Assembly (NCBI GenBank): GCA_947626315.1
Contig: CANQRQ010000003.1
Location: 62,001-126,000, forward strand
Direction: 5' to 3'
DNA: 64,000 nt
Source: an uncultured Oscillospiraceae bacterium
GTDB lineage: Bacteria > Bacillota > Clostridia > Oscillospirales > Oscillospiraceae
In this document: positions 25,267-34,904 of the stretch, piece after piece
Numbering within the stretch: position 1 is the stretch's first letter
Layout: every line of letters begins with the position of its first letter
The notes under the pieces: generated by a model
Seen by the model: the letters and a program-made list of their open reading frames with translations, nothing else
Told to the model about the DNA's origin: nothing
The model's database searches: none
Translations under genes and position numbers: made by a program

Positions 25267-27504
25267 TCAGCCGCCGTTTCGCAGCACGCTGGTGACCCCG
25301 TTGACGCTGGAGAGCTTGCTCATGATATAGCGCAGCTCGGCCGCGTCCTTGATCTCCAGGGTGACTACCGTCAGCGCCAGGCCCGCCCCGGTCTCCCGGG
25401 AGGAGAGGTTGCGCACCTTGGCGTTGAGGGCGTTGAGCACGGTGGCGATGTCCATGATCAGACCGGATCGGTCGTTGGAGGCGATGGTGATGGTGGTCAC
25501 ATAGCTGTCGGTGATCTCCCGGGCCCAGGAGACCTGGATCCAGCGCCCCTCGTTCTCCGGCTCCCGCAGACGCTGGAGATAGTTGGCGCAGTCCCGCCGG
25601 TGGATGGAGACGCCCTGGCCCCGGGTGATAAAGCCGATGATATCGTCCCCGGGCACGGGGGTGCAGCAGCGGGAGAACTTCACCAGGCAGTTGTCCAGCC
25701 CGGCCACCAGAATGCCGTGGACGGCCTTGCCCTCCTTCTTGGCGTTCTGCTCCCGCCGCTCGGCGGCCTCGGAGACCTTGTCCAGGACGGACTTCTTGTC
25801 CGCCCCGGCGTTTTTCGCCTCGTCCCGCAGCCGGTGGGCCACCCGTGTGACGGTGACGCCCCCGTAGCCGATGGCGGCGAAGAGATCGTCCGGCGTCTGG
25901 AAGGACAGGCGCTTGAGCAGGGGGGAGACGATCTCCTCCGCCATCACGTCGTCCAGGCTCAGACCGTTGTGCCGGAGCTCCTCCTCCAGCATCTCCCGGC
26001 CCCGGAGGATGTTCTCCTCCCGGCGCTCCTTCTTGAACCACTGCTTGATCTTGGTCCGGGCGGAGCCGCTCTTGGCCACGTTCAGCCAGTCCCGGCTGGG
26101 GCCGGGGGCGGAGCGGGAGGTGCGGATCTCCACAATGTCCCCGTTCTGGAGCGCGTAGTCATAGGTGACGATGCGGCCGTTGACCTTGGCCCCCACCATA
26201 TGGTTGCCCACGTCGGAGTGGATGCTGTAGGCAAAGTCGATGGGCGTGGCGCCGGCGGGGAGGTTGATCACGTCCCCCTTGGGGGAAAAGACGAAGACCT
26301 CGTCGGCGAACATGTCGATCTTCAGATTGTGGAAGAAATCCTGGGCGTCGGACTCCTGCTGGCTCTCCAGCAGGCGGCGGACCCAGGCGAATTTGTCCTC
26401 ATCCCCGCTGCGCAGGGCCTGCCCGCCGTCCCGCATCTTGTATTTCCAGTGGGCGGCCACGCCGTACTCCGCGGTGTGGTGCATGTCCCAGGTGCGGATC
26501 TGCACCTCGAAGGGGATGCCCTCGGAGCCGATGACAGTGGTGTGCACGCTCTGGTACATGTTGGGCTTAGGGGTGGAGATATAGTCCTTGAAGCGGCCGG
26601 GGACGGGTTTGAACATCTCGTGGATGATGCCCAGAACGTTGTAGCAGTCGGGGATGGTGTCCACGATCACCCGGAAGGCGCACAGGTCAAAGATGCCGGT
26701 AATGTCCAGCTTCTGGGCGTACATCTTCCGGTAGATGCTGTACACGTGCTTGATGCGGCAGGTGACGGTGGCCTTGACGCCGTTCTCGTCCAGCCGCTTC
26801 TGGATCTTCTCCTTCATGCCGGACATGAACTCTTCCAGCACGGGCATCTTCTCTTCCAGGGTCTTGGTGATCTCCTGATAGCCCGCCGGGTCCAGGTACT
26901 GAAGGGACAGGTCCTCCAGCTCCCACTTGGCCCGCTGCATGCCCAGCCGGTGGGCGATGGGGGCGTAAATCTCCATGGTCTCCAGGCTCTTGGCCCGCTG
27001 CTTCTCGGCGGTCTGGTAGTTCATGGTGCGCATGTTGTGCAGCCGGTCGGCGATCTTGATCAGGATCACCCGGATGTCCTTGGCCATGGCCATGAGCATC
27101 TTGCGCAGGTTCTCCATCTGCTCGTCTTCCTTGCTGGTATACTGCACCCGGGTCAGCTTGGAGACGCCCTCCACAATGTCCGCCACCGCCGTGCCGAACT
27201 GCTTGGCCACGTCCTCGTGGGTCAGGGAGGTGTCCTCGATCACGTCGTGCAGCAGGGCGGCCACAATGGAGTCCTCGTCCAGGCCCATGTCCACAGAGAT
27301 ATCCGCCGCGGCGATGCAGTGGGTCACGTAGGGGGACCCGTCCATGCGCAGCTGGCCGGAATGGGCGGTCTTGGCCATGTTGTAGGCCGCGCGGATGCGC
27401 CCCAGGTCCATGTCGTGCCCGGTGGCGAGGATCTTCTCCTCCAGCTGGGCGTACAGCTGGTCGGGATCTACAGGCTGATTCGTTTTCTGTTCAGACTCTG
27501 CCAT
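25267..27504 (-). CDS. relA: Bifunctional (p)ppGpp synthetase/hydrolase (RelA/SpoT family)
   Basis: 745 residues. Order: HD hydrolase domain with HDVIED near 86-91, synthetase domain (YQSVHTTV, EVQIRTWDMH), TGS domain (VFSPKGDVINLPAGATPIDFAY begins it), a conserved helical region, and a C-terminal ACT domain. Both catalytic halves look intact, so it should make and break the stringent alarmone. AGCGGAGG before the ATG sets the start. It lies 96 bases after recJ, the usual Firmicute recJ-relA-dtd order. Confidence 0.96.
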   Translation of the reverse strand: MAESEQKTNQPVDPDQLYAQLEEKILATGHDMDLGRIRAAYNMAKTAHSGQLRMDGSPYVTHCIAAADISVDMGLDEDSIVAALLHDVIEDTSLTHEDVAKQFGTAVADIVEGVSKLTRVQYTSKEDEQMENLRKMLMAMAKDIRVILIKIADRLHNMRTMNYQTAEKQRAKSLETMEIYAPIAHRLGMQRAKWELEDLSLQYLDPAGYQEITKTLEEKMPVLEEFMSGMKEKIQKRLDENGVKATVTCRIKHVYSIYRKMYAQKLDITGIFDLCAFRVIVDTIPDCYNVLGIIHEMFKPVPGRFKDYISTPKPNMYQSVHTTVIGSEGIPFEVQIRTWDMHHTAEYGVAAHWKYKMRDGGQALRSGDEDKFAWVRRLLESQQESDAQDFFHNLKIDMFADEVFVFSPKGDVINLPAGATPIDFAYSIHSDVGNHMVGAKVNGRIVTYDYALQNGDIVEIRTSRSAPGPSRDWLNVAKSGSARTKIKQWFKKERREENILRGREMLEEELRHNGLSLDDVMAEEIVSPLLKRLSFQTPDDLFAAIGYGGVTVTRVAHRLRDEAKNAGADKKSVLDKVSEAAERREQNAKKEGKAVHGILVAGLDNCLVKFSRCCTPVPGDDIIGFITRGQGVSIHRRDCANYLQRLREPENEGRWIQVSWAREITDSYVTTITIASNDRSGLIMDIATVLNALNAKVRNLSSRETGAGLALTVVTLEIKDAAELRYIMSKLSSVNGVTSVLRNGG

Positions 27505-27600
27505 ACAAAACCTCCGCTCGTTTTGTCCATCTGTCCCTTGTTATACATATACGCAAAAAATACGCAAAATACGCAAAGTCAGTCGCCTTTACCGCTGCCG

Positions 27601-29616
27601 TCAGCCGGCCGGCGCCGCCGCCCGCAGGGCGCGCATGAGCCGGGAGGCCTCCAGGTCGGCCTTGCCGTCAATGGCGGCGACGTGGGCGCCGTAGATGCCG
27701 CTGCCGCCGCTCCGGAGCAGGCCCACCTCCCAAAAGACCAGCAGGCACAGGCAGAACTTCTCCGGCTCCATGCCGGGCGGGCACTGGGCGAGCACTGCCT
27801 CCGGCCCTTCGGCAACCGTAAAACCGCTGCCAAGCCCACGCCAGACCCGCACAAAGTCCGCTCGCTCCGGGCAAAAGGGCGCCGCGGCCCAGAGGACCCG
27901 GCCGTCCCCCTCCAGCAGGCGGCGGCAGAGCTCGGTTCCGTCATGGGGCCGGGCGGCAGAGATCAGCAGCTGGACCGATTCATTGCCCCGGAACTCGTTG
28001 ATCTGAGGGGTGAAGGCCAGGTCGATCCGCTCCCCCTCCCGGAGACCCAGCTCCTCCAGCCGGTGGGAAAAGAAAATGCCCTCCAGCGTGCTCCGCCCCA
28101 GGCGCACGCGCAGGCGCAGATGGCGCCCGCCGCCTACAGCGGAGGCGGCCTCCAGCATGACCCCGCTGAGAAAGAGCAGGGGCTTGGGGTTGGCGTTGCC
28201 GAAGGGTTCCAGCAGATCGAGAGAGCGCACGTCCTCCAGCGTCAGCATGGAGGGGTCGGTGATCAGAAGGTCGCCCCGGAGCGCGGGCTGCTCCTTGGGC
28301 CGGTTGGCCCGGTAATAGGCGGTCAGCGCCCGGCGGAAATCCTCCACCTTGTCCGCGCTGATGCTCAGCCCGGCGGCCAGAGCGTGCCCGCCGTAGCCCA
28401 GCAGATGCTCCGAGCAGGCGGAGAGAGCCTCATAGAGATTGAAGCTGCCGAAGCTGCGGCAGGAGCCCTTGCCCACGCCGCCGTTGAGGCAGATCATCAC
28501 CGTGGGCAGGGAGAACTGCTCCACCAGGCGGGAGGCGGCGATGCCGATGACCCCCTGGTGCCAGTGCTCGTTGGCCAGGACGATGGGCGCGTCCGGCTCC
28601 AGCTGGGGGACGAGGGCCGCGGCCTCCCGCCAGATCTCCAACTCGATATCCTGCCGGCTGCGGTTGAGGCGGCAGAGCTCCGCCGCCAGGGCCGCGGCCT
28701 CCGCCTCGTCCCGGCTCATGAGCAGGCGGGCGGCGATCTCCGGACTGCCCAGACGGCCCGCGGCGTTGAGCCGGGGGGCCAGGCTGAAGCCCAGCGTGGA
28801 GGCGCTGAGCTTTTCCGTGCGGACAGAGGCCTCCCGAAGGATGGCGGCAATGCCCGGCCGGGGGGCTTTGGTCAGCTGCTCCAGCCCCCGGCGCACCAGA
28901 TAGCGGTTCTCGTCCACCAGGGGCATCACGTCCGCCACCGTGCCGATGGCGGCCAGATCCGCATAGCGGTCCAGCACGGAGCTCTGCTCCCCCTCGCAGG
29001 CGCAGACCAGCTTCAGCGCCACGCCCACGCCGGCCAGGTGCTTGTTGGGATAGCGGTCCCCGGCCTGGCGGCAGTCCACCACCGCCGCCGCTTTGGGCAG
29101 CGCCGCGCCGCACTCATGGTGGTCCGTGATCACCAGGTCCAGCCCCAGGCTGTTGGCGTAATCCGTCTCCTCCAGGGCGGTGATGCCGCAGTCCACGGTG
29201 ATCACCAGCCGGACGCCCTTCTCCCACAGGGCCTGCAGGGCCCCGCGGTTGAGGCCGTAGCCCTCCCCGTTCCGGTCGGGAATGTAGGGGTAACAGCTGA
29301 GTCCCTTGGAGCGGAGATAGTCCGTCAGCAGGCAGGTGGAGGTGATGCCGTCCACGTCGTAGTCCCCGAAGACGGCCACCGTCTCCCGGTCCGCGATGGC
29401 CCGGAGCAGCCGGTCCCGGGCCTGGGCCATGCCGGACATGAGCAGCGGGTCGTGGAGCGTCTCGCTGCCGCAGGAGAGCAGCGCGCCCGCCTCCCGCTTC
29501 GTGCGCACGCCCCGCAGAGCCAGGACAGCCGAAAGAAGCGGCCCGTAGCCCGCCTGCTTCAGCTCCTCCGGATAGGCCGGAGCCTCGTATGGAATTTGCC
29601 ACTCTTTCCGGTTCAT
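27601..29616 (-). CDS. recJ: Single-stranded-DNA-specific 5'-3' exonuclease RecJ
   Basis: 671 residues. DHH-family motifs: FGDYDVDGITS near 79-89, VDCGIT near 140, the DHHE signature near 157, and the DHHA1 motif GYGGHALAAGLS. It trims 5' single-stranded DNA in recombination and base-excision repair. The Arg-rich C-terminal third (a RecJ OB-type region) is present. The weak ribosome site leaves the start slightly uncertain. First gene of the recJ-relA-dtd-MBL run. Confidence 0.93.
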   Translation of the reverse strand: MNRKEWQIPYEAPAYPEELKQAGYGPLLSAVLALRGVRTKREAGALLSCGSETLHDPLLMSGMAQARDRLLRAIADRETVAVFGDYDVDGITSTCLLTDYLRSKGLSCYPYIPDRNGEGYGLNRGALQALWEKGVRLVITVDCGITALEETDYANSLGLDLVITDHHECGAALPKAAAVVDCRQAGDRYPNKHLAGVGVALKLVCACEGEQSSVLDRYADLAAIGTVADVMPLVDENRYLVRRGLEQLTKAPRPGIAAILREASVRTEKLSASTLGFSLAPRLNAAGRLGSPEIAARLLMSRDEAEAAALAAELCRLNRSRQDIELEIWREAAALVPQLEPDAPIVLANEHWHQGVIGIAASRLVEQFSLPTVMICLNGGVGKGSCRSFGSFNLYEALSACSEHLLGYGGHALAAGLSISADKVEDFRRALTAYYRANRPKEQPALRGDLLITDPSMLTLEDVRSLDLLEPFGNANPKPLLFLSGVMLEAASAVGGGRHLRLRVRLGRSTLEGIFFSHRLEELGLREGERIDLAFTPQINEFRGNESVQLLISAARPHDGTELCRRLLEGDGRVLWAAAPFCPERADFVRVWRGLGSGFTVAEGPEAVLAQCPPGMEPEKFCLCLLVFWEVGLLRSGGSGIYGAHVAAIDGKADLEASRLMRALRAAAPAG

Positions 29617-29677
29617 GCGCTCACATCTTTATCCGTTTTTGCCCCGCGGGGGGGGCCGCTCTGAAAAAGAATAATGT

Positions 29678-29706
29678 ATCTTAACAGATTTTTCCGTTCA
29701 GTTCAA
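29678..29706 (-). promoter_or_regulatory. Candidate promoter of the recJ-relA operon
   Basis: Minus strand: TTGAAC, 17 bases, TAAGAT, about 60 bases before the recJ start. Confidence 0.4.
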
Positions 29707-29768
29707 GTCAAACCGTGGAATTTTCTTAATATTTCTAATAAATGGCAGGTTCTTTTCAAAGAGGGAAT

Positions 29769-30359
29769 TTACTTTGCATAATCCTCCAACCGGCGGATGC
29801 TCCCGCTGAGGGCCGGGGCCTGCCGCACGGCCTCCAGGGCCTGACCGGGCGTCCGGCAGAAGGCGAAGAGCTCGAAGCAGTTCCGGCTCATAAAGCCGCC
29901 CTGAGCTGCCTGCTCCAGCATTTGGCGCATGGGCTCATAATAGTCCAGGGTGTTCAAAACCGCCATGGGCTTGCCGTGCCGTCCCAGCTGCTTGAGGGTC
30001 AGGGTCTCGAAAAACTCCTCAAAGGTGCCGATGCCGCCGGGCAGGGCGATGAAGGCCTCGCTCTCCTGGGCCATAAGCTGCTTGCGCTGGGCCATGGTCT
30101 CGGTGAAGAGAAAGTCCGTGCAGCGGTCAAAGAGAACGCCGGGCTCGTCAAAAAAGCGGGGGGCCACGCCCAGAATGGCGCCGCCGCCGTCCGCCGCGCC
30201 CCGGGCGCAGGCGCCCATCAGGCCGCCCGCTCCGCCGCCGAAGATCAGCCGGTCCCCGTTCCGGGCCAGAAGCCGGCCCAGCTCGTAGGCCGCGTCAAAG
30301 TATTCCCGCCTCAGATGCTCCCCCGAGGCGCCGTATACGCAGATATGCAAGCCGTCCAC
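29769..30359 (-). CDS. LOG-family protein (TIGR00730-like, possible nucleoside-monophosphate phosphoribohydrolase)
   Basis: 196 residues. The Rossmann-like signature GGGAGGLMG near 40-48 and the family motif PGGIGTFEE near 105-113 are intact; MAQRK near 90 corresponds to the conserved Arg/Lys stretch. LOG proteins cleave cytokinin-type or other nucleotide N-glycosidic bonds; the bacterial substrate is mostly unclear. It stands alone, divergent from the metal transporter. Confidence 0.9.
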   Translation of the reverse strand: MDGLHICVYGASGEHLRREYFDAAYELGRLLARNGDRLIFGGGAGGLMGACARGAADGGGAILGVAPRFFDEPGVLFDRCTDFLFTETMAQRKQLMAQESEAFIALPGGIGTFEEFFETLTLKQLGRHGKPMAVLNTLDYYEPMRQMLEQAAQGGFMSRNCFELFAFCRTPGQALEAVRQAPALSGSIRRLEDYAK

Positions 30360-30379
30360 CCCACCTTTATAATAGACTT

Positions 30380-30408
30380 ATTTTACCACAGGGCGCGGCG
30401 CAATTCAA
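30380..30408 (-). promoter_or_regulatory. Promoter of the LOG-family gene
   Basis: Minus strand: TTGAAT, 17 bases, TAAAAT, ending about 20 bases before the start. Confidence 0.55.
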
Positions 30409-30428
30409 CACCGGCTTTCTCCCGGCGC

Positions 30429-30457
30429 TTGACCTGGGGGACGGTTTAGGGTAATAT
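30429..30457 (+). promoter_or_regulatory. Promoter of the metal ABC transporter operon
   Basis: TTGACC, 17 bases, TAATAT, 36 bases before the first ATG. I see no convincing metal-repressor palindrome beside it. Confidence 0.6.
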
Positions 30458-30493
30458 AGAGGCAATATTCCGCGCGACAGAGGTTTTGAACGT

Positions 30494-31438
30494 ATGCGAA
30501 AGTGCTTAGCCGCCCTGCTGGCGGCCGCCCTGCTGCTCTGCCTGGCCGGCTGCGCCCAGCAGCCGGTCCAAAGCGGGACAGGAGGCCTGGAGATCGTGAC
30601 GACGGTTTTCCCCGCCTACGACTTTGCCCGGCAGATCGCCGGGGAGCGGGGGACGGTGACGCTGCTGGTGCCCCCCGGCTCCGAGAGCCACAGCTATGAG
30701 CCCACGCCCCGGGACGTGCTGCGGCTGGAGAACTGCGCGCTGCTCTTCTGCAACGGGGGCGAATCCGAGGCCTGGCTGGAGAAGATCCTGGAGGGCCGGG
30801 ACCGGGAGATCCCCACCCTGGCCATGCTGGACTGCGTCCAGGCTCTGGAGGAGGAGACGGTGGAGGGCATGCAGCGGGTCTATGAGGAGCCGGAGGAGGA
30901 CGAGGGGCCGGAATACGATGAGCATGTCTGGACCTCCCCGGCCAACGCCCTGCTGATCTGCCAAGCCCTGTGCGGCCGGCTCTGCGAAGCGGACCCGGCG
31001 GGGGCGGAAGTCTACCGGGCCAACCTGGCCGCCTACGAAGAGAAGCTGGAGGCGCTGGACAGGGCCTTCCGGGAGGCGGTGGCGGACGGACGGCGGGACA
31101 CGGTGATCTTCGCCGACCGGTTCCCGGCCCGCTATTTTACGGAGGAATACGGCCTGCGCTATTACGCGGCCTTCCCCGGCTGCGCGGACGACGCAGAGCC
31201 CTCGGCCAGAACCGTGGCCTTTCTCATCGACAAGGTGCGCCAGGAGGAGATCCCGGCGGTCTTCACCATCGAGTTTTCCAACGGGAAGATGGCCCGGGTC
31301 ATCGCCGAGGACACCGGCTGTAAAATTCTCTCCTTCCACTCCTGCCACAATGTGAGCGCCCGGGAGCTGGAGGAGGGGGTCAGCTATCTGGAGCTGATGG
31401 AGAACAATCTCAGAAATTTGAAGGAGGCGCTGGCCTGA
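30494..31438 (+). CDS. Zinc/manganese ABC transporter substrate-binding lipoprotein (ZnuA-like)
   Basis: 314 residues. Lipobox CLAGC near 16-20. Metal-site histidines are visible in SHSYEPTP and DEHVWTSP. The third position, usually His in FxxxHxAF, reads ADRFPARYF here, as in the subfamily typical of Clostridia. There is no His-rich loop. It captures Zn or Mn outside the membrane and hands it to the permease encoded downstream. Its stop overlaps the ATPase start by one base. Confidence 0.9.
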   Translation: MRKCLAALLAAALLLCLAGCAQQPVQSGTGGLEIVTTVFPAYDFARQIAGERGTVTLLVPPGSESHSYEPTPRDVLRLENCALLFCNGGESEAWLEKILEGRDREIPTLAMLDCVQALEEETVEGMQRVYEEPEEDEGPEYDEHVWTSPANALLICQALCGRLCEADPAGAEVYRANLAAYEEKLEALDRAFREAVADGRRDTVIFADRFPARYFTEEYGLRYYAAFPGCADDAEPSARTVAFLIDKVRQEEIPAVFTIEFSNGKMARVIAEDTGCKILSFHSCHNVSARELEEGVSYLELMENNLRNLKEALA

Positions 31439-32145
31439 TGGCGATCCTCAGCTGTGAAAATCTGCGTTTTGCCTATGAGGGCGTGACCGTGCTGGAGGAT
31501 GTGCAGTTCAGCCTGAACCAGGGGGACTACCTCTGCGTGGTAGGGGAGAACGGCTCCGGCAAATCCACCCTGATCCGGGGCCTGCTGGGCCTGAAGCGGC
31601 CGGACGGGGGGAGCATCCGCTACGGCGAGGGGCTGAAGCAGACGGAGATCGGCTACCTGCCCCAGCAGACCGGCATCCAGCGGGATTTTCCCGCCAGCGT
31701 GTACGAGGTGGCCCTCTCCGGCTGCCTGGGCTCCCTGGGCCGGCGGCTCCGCTTCGGCGCGGCAGAGCGGGAGCGGGCGCTGATGAACCTGGAGCGGATG
31801 GGGATCGAGGAGCTGAAGGACCGGAGCTATCAGGCTCTCTCCGGCGGCCAGCAGCAGCGGGTGCTCCTGGCCCGGGCCCTCTGCGCCACCCAAAAGCTCC
31901 TGCTGCTGGACGAGCCCGTCACCGGGCTGGACCCTATCGCCACCGGGGAGCTGTACAACCTGATCAAATTGGTCAATCTCTGCGACAATATCACGGTGAT
32001 CATGGTGTCCCACGACATCCATGAGGCCGTCCGCTATGCCACGCATATCCTGCACCTGGGCCAGAGGCAGCTCTTCTTCGGCACTGCCGCCGCCTATAAG
32101 GAGAGCAGCCTGGCCAGGCGCTTTTTGGGAGGAAACCGGCTATGA
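31438..32145 (+). CDS. Metal ABC transporter ATP-binding protein (ZnuC-like)
   Basis: 235 residues, full ABC ATPase: Walker A GENGSGKST near 37-45, signature LSGGQQQ near 132-138, Walker B LLLLDEP and the switch VSHD. It powers metal uptake by the flanking binding protein and permease. It overlaps the gene before by one base and the gene after by four bases. Confidence 0.95.
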   Translation: MAILSCENLRFAYEGVTVLEDVQFSLNQGDYLCVVGENGSGKSTLIRGLLGLKRPDGGSIRYGEGLKQTEIGYLPQQTGIQRDFPASVYEVALSGCLGSLGRRLRFGAAERERALMNLERMGIEELKDRSYQALSGGQQQRVLLARALCATQKLLLLDEPVTGLDPIATGELYNLIKLVNLCDNITVIMVSHDIHEAVRYATHILHLGQRQLFFGTAAAYKESSLARRFLGGNRL

Positions 32146-32960
32146 ACGCGCTGCTGCAGATGCTCTCTTACCACTTTATGCAGCGGGCCCTCCTGGTGGG
32201 GGTGCTGGTGAGCCTGTGCGCGGCGCTGCTGGGGGTGCCGCTGGTCCTCAAGCGCTATTCCATGATCGGGGACGGGCTAAGCCACGTGGGCTTCGGCGCC
32301 CTGGCCATCGCCTCCGCCCTCCATCTGGCCCCCCTGGCGGTGACGGTGCCGGTAGTGGCCGTGGCGGCGGTGCTGCTGCTGCGGCTGAGCCGGAACAGCC
32401 GGATCAACGGGGACGCGGCCATCGCCCTGATCTCCAGCAGCGCCCTGGCCGTCGGCATCGTGAGCGTGTCCGTCACTACGGGGATGAACACGGAGGTCTC
32501 CAGCTACATGTTCGGCAGCATCCTGGCCCTGAGCCGCTCCGACGCCCTGCTCAGCGCCCTGCTCTCCGCCGCGGTGCTGGCCCTGTACCTGTTGTTCTAT
32601 CCCCGGATCTTCGCCGTCACCTTTGACGAGAGCTTCAGCCGGGCCACTGGCGTCCGGGCCGGGGCCTACAACAGCCTGATCGCGGTGCTGACGGCGGTGA
32701 CGGTGGTGCTGGGGATGCGGATGATGGGGGCGCTGCTGATCTCCAGCCTGATCATCTTCCCGGCCCTGTCCGCCATGCGGCTGTGCCGCAGCTTCCGGGG
32801 CGTGGTGAGCTGCGCGGCGGCCCTGTCCGTGGGCTGCTTCCTGGCCGGGGTCACCGCCTCCTATTTTCTGGAGACGCCTGCCGGGGCCAGCGTGGTCCTG
32901 GCGGACCTGGCGGCCTTCGCGGTCTGCGCGCTGCTGGGCAGGCGGCGGAAAGGGAGATAA
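32142..32960 (+). CDS. Metal ABC transporter permease (ZnuB-like)
   Basis: 272 residues with about eight membrane segments. The family-typical stretch GVPLVLKRYSMIGDGLSHVG lies near the start and a GMRMMGALLISSLIIFPA-type helix is in the second half. It forms the membrane channel for Zn/Mn uptake. It overlaps the ATPase by four bases (ATGA) and ends four bases before a terminator. Confidence 0.95.
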   Translation: MNALLQMLSYHFMQRALLVGVLVSLCAALLGVPLVLKRYSMIGDGLSHVGFGALAIASALHLAPLAVTVPVVAVAAVLLLRLSRNSRINGDAAIALISSSALAVGIVSVSVTTGMNTEVSSYMFGSILALSRSDALLSALLSAAVLALYLLFYPRIFAVTFDESFSRATGVRAGAYNSLIAVLTAVTVVLGMRMMGALLISSLIIFPALSAMRLCRSFRGVVSCAAALSVGCFLAGVTASYFLETPAGASVVLADLAAFAVCALLGRRRKGR

Positions 32961-32963
32961 AAT

Positions 32964-33014
32964 AAACAAAATGCATACTCTTCTGTATATTACAGGAGAG
33001 TATGCATTTTGTTT
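32964..33014 (+). terminator. Terminator after the metal transporter operon
   Basis: ACAAAATGCATACTCT pairs with AGAGTATGCATTTTGT around a 15-base loop; the T-rich 3' arm continues into TTTG. Confidence 0.7.
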
Positions 33015-33098
33015 GTATATTTTCCAAAAAGAACACCAAAAAAACCGGCCGTTTCAGGGTTTTTCTTTATAAAAAACGTATATTCTTTCGCAAACTGC

Positions 33099-33127
33099 TT
33101 GACAGAAGCGCCGGTCGGTGCTATCAT
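33099..33127 (+). promoter_or_regulatory. Promoter of the amino-acid ABC transporter
   Basis: Perfect TTGACA, 17 bases, TATCAT, about 50 bases before the start codon. Confidence 0.75.
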
Positions 33128-33175
33128 GCCTTTCGTCCGTAGGACAATACTGACAAAATGTGAGGAAATGTGAAA

Positions 33176-34060
33176 ATGAAGATGAAAAAACTGCTTTGCC
33201 TGGCCCTGGCGCTGACCATGGTCCTGGCTCTGGCCGCCTGCGGCGGCAGCAGCGCTCCTGCCACTCAGGCGCCTGCCGAAGAGGCCCCCGCCGCCGAAGC
33301 TCCCGCTGAGGAAGCCCCTGCCGAAGAGGCTCCTGCCGAGGACGGCGCTTACACCACGGTGGAAGAGGGCAAGCTCATTATGAGCACCAACGCCCAGTTC
33401 CCCCCCTATGAGATGGTCGCCGACGGCGAAGGCGCCTACAACGGCTTTGAAGGCATCGACGTGGAGATCGCCGTGGCCCTGGCCGACAAGCTGGGCCTGG
33501 AGCTGGTGATCGACGATATGGACTTTGACTCCGCTCTGGTGGCGGTCCAGCAGGGCAAGAGCGACATGGTCCTGGCCGGCCTGACCTACCGGGAGGACCG
33601 GGACGAGATCATGGATTTCTCCACCAGCTATGCCCAGGGCGTGCAGGTGGTCATCGTCCCCGACGATTCTGACATCACCGATATGGACGCTCTGGCCGAC
33701 GACAAGATGATCGGCGTGCAGCGCGGCACCACCGGCGAGATCTACGCCTCTGACACCCCGGAGAACGGCGGCTACGGCGAGGATCACGTGCTGGCCTATG
33801 ACAACGGCGCCCTGGCGGTCCAGGCCATGCTCAACGGCCAGATCGACGCGGTCATCATCGACAACGGCCCCGCCCAGGCCTATGTGGCGGCCAACCCCGG
33901 CCTGCACATCCTGGAGGGCGAATGGGTGGTTGAGGACTACTGCCTGGCTGTCAACGAGGGCAACACCGCCCTGCTGAACGCTCTGAACAGCGCTCTGGAA
34001 GAGATGATCGCCGACGGCACGGTCCAGGCCATCATCGACAAGTACATCACCGCCGAGTAA
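33176..34060 (+). CDS. Amino-acid ABC transporter substrate-binding lipoprotein
   Basis: 294 residues. ATG 33176 is preferred because GAGGA lies nine bases upstream; a GTG six bases earlier would be too close to it. Lipobox LALAAC near 19-24. An Ala/Pro/Glu repeat spacer (about 28-58) tethers the domain to the membrane. The rest is a family-3 (SBP_bac_3) binding domain with the usual FPPYEM and GIDVEIAVALA signatures. It delivers a polar amino acid to the permease downstream. A hairpin after the gene probably lets only part of transcription through, giving excess binding protein. Confidence 0.93.
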   Translation: MKMKKLLCLALALTMVLALAACGGSSAPATQAPAEEAPAAEAPAEEAPAEEAPAEDGAYTTVEEGKLIMSTNAQFPPYEMVADGEGAYNGFEGIDVEIAVALADKLGLELVIDDMDFDSALVAVQQGKSDMVLAGLTYREDRDEIMDFSTSYAQGVQVVIVPDDSDITDMDALADDKMIGVQRGTTGEIYASDTPENGGYGEDHVLAYDNGALAVQAMLNGQIDAVIIDNGPAQAYVAANPGLHILEGEWVVEDYCLAVNEGNTALLNALNSALEEMIADGTVQAIIDKYITAE

Positions 34061-34074
34061 TTTGTTTTTACCCT

Positions 34075-34103
34075 GATGGGGCGGCCCTGAAGGCCGTCCC
34101 ATC
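34075..34103 (+). terminator. Attenuating hairpin between binding protein and permease
   Basis: A 12-bp GC-rich stem (GATGGGGCGGCC with GGCCGTCCCATC, one G-U) with loop CTGAA, followed by a weak T-rich stretch. This is a typical partial terminator inside transporter operons. Confidence 0.6.
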
Positions 34104-34136
34104 TGTTTATTTAACGATTGAAAGAGGGGAACCGTC

Positions 34137-34904
34137 ATGAACGTCGACGCGCTCTACGAGAGCCTTTCCGCCCTGAACAAGGCGGACCTGTCCCTCTGGC
34201 AGAATATGTTTATGCGTTTCTACCGGGCCTGGTTTGAGGCGGACCGCTGGAAGAGCTATTTTGAGGGCCTGGGCACCACCCTGGAGGTCACGGTGCTGGC
34301 GCTGGCCTTCGGCGTGGTGCTGGGCGTGCTGGTGGCCATCGTCCGCACGGCCCACGACCAGCAGCGGCCGGGGACGAAAAATTTTCTGCTGGGCTTTGTG
34401 AATCTGATCTGCAAGGTCTACGTGACCATCATCCGGGGCACGCCTATGATGGTGCAGCTGCTGATCTGGGGCTTTGTCATCTTCGCCACCAGCCGCAGCT
34501 TCACCCTGGTGGGCGCGCTGGGCCTGGGCATCAACTCCGGGGCCTATGTGGCGGAGATCATCCGGGGCGGGCTTATGAGCCTGGACCCGGGCCAGGCGGA
34601 GGCCGGGCGCTCCCTGGGCCTGAACTACATCCAGACCATGCGCTTTGTGGTGATCCCCCAGGCCTTCAAGGCCATCCTGCCCTCCCTGGGCAACGAGTTT
34701 ATCGTGCTTTTAAAGGACACCTCCCTGATCTCCGTCATCGCGGGCAAGGAGGTGGTCTACGCGGCCCGGGCCATCGGCGCGCGGACCTATGACTACATGT
34801 TCCCCCTCATTATCACTGCCATTATGTATCTCATCATGGTGATGCTCTTCAGCTATCTGCAGAGCATTCTGGAAAGGAGGCTGCGGGCAAGTGATCGACG
34901 TTAA
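34137..34904 (+). CDS. Amino-acid ABC transporter permease (HisM/GlnP type)
   Basis: 255 residues. After about 40 soluble residues come five or six membrane helices, with the GTPMMVQL and [13 protein letters not shown] coupling-loop motifs of the HisMQ family. AAAGAGGGGA precedes the ATG. It overlaps the ATPase gene by 14 bases. Confidence 0.94.
   Translation: MNVDALYESLSALNKADLSLWQNMFMRFYRAWFEADRWKSYFEGLGTTLEVTVLALAFGVVLGVLVAIVRTAHDQQRPGTKNFLLGFVNLICKVYVTIIRGTPMMVQLLIWGFVIFATSRSFTLVGALGLGINSGAYVAEIIRGGLMSLDPGQAEAGRSLGLNYIQTMRFVVIPQAFKAILPSLGNEFIVLLKDTSLISVIAGKEVVYAARAIGARTYDYMFPLIITAIMYLIMVMLFSYLQSILERRLRASDRR

Noticed and set aside
25264-29664. Plus-strand open frame of over 1400 codons opposite relA and recJ
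   Set aside because: It mirrors two conserved genes; the protein is rich in His/Gln/Gly with no domain. It is a codon-bias artefact.
33170-33175. GTG 33170 as start of the amino-acid binding protein
   Set aside because: It lies only three bases from GAGGA, too close for initiation; ATG 33176 has ideal spacing.
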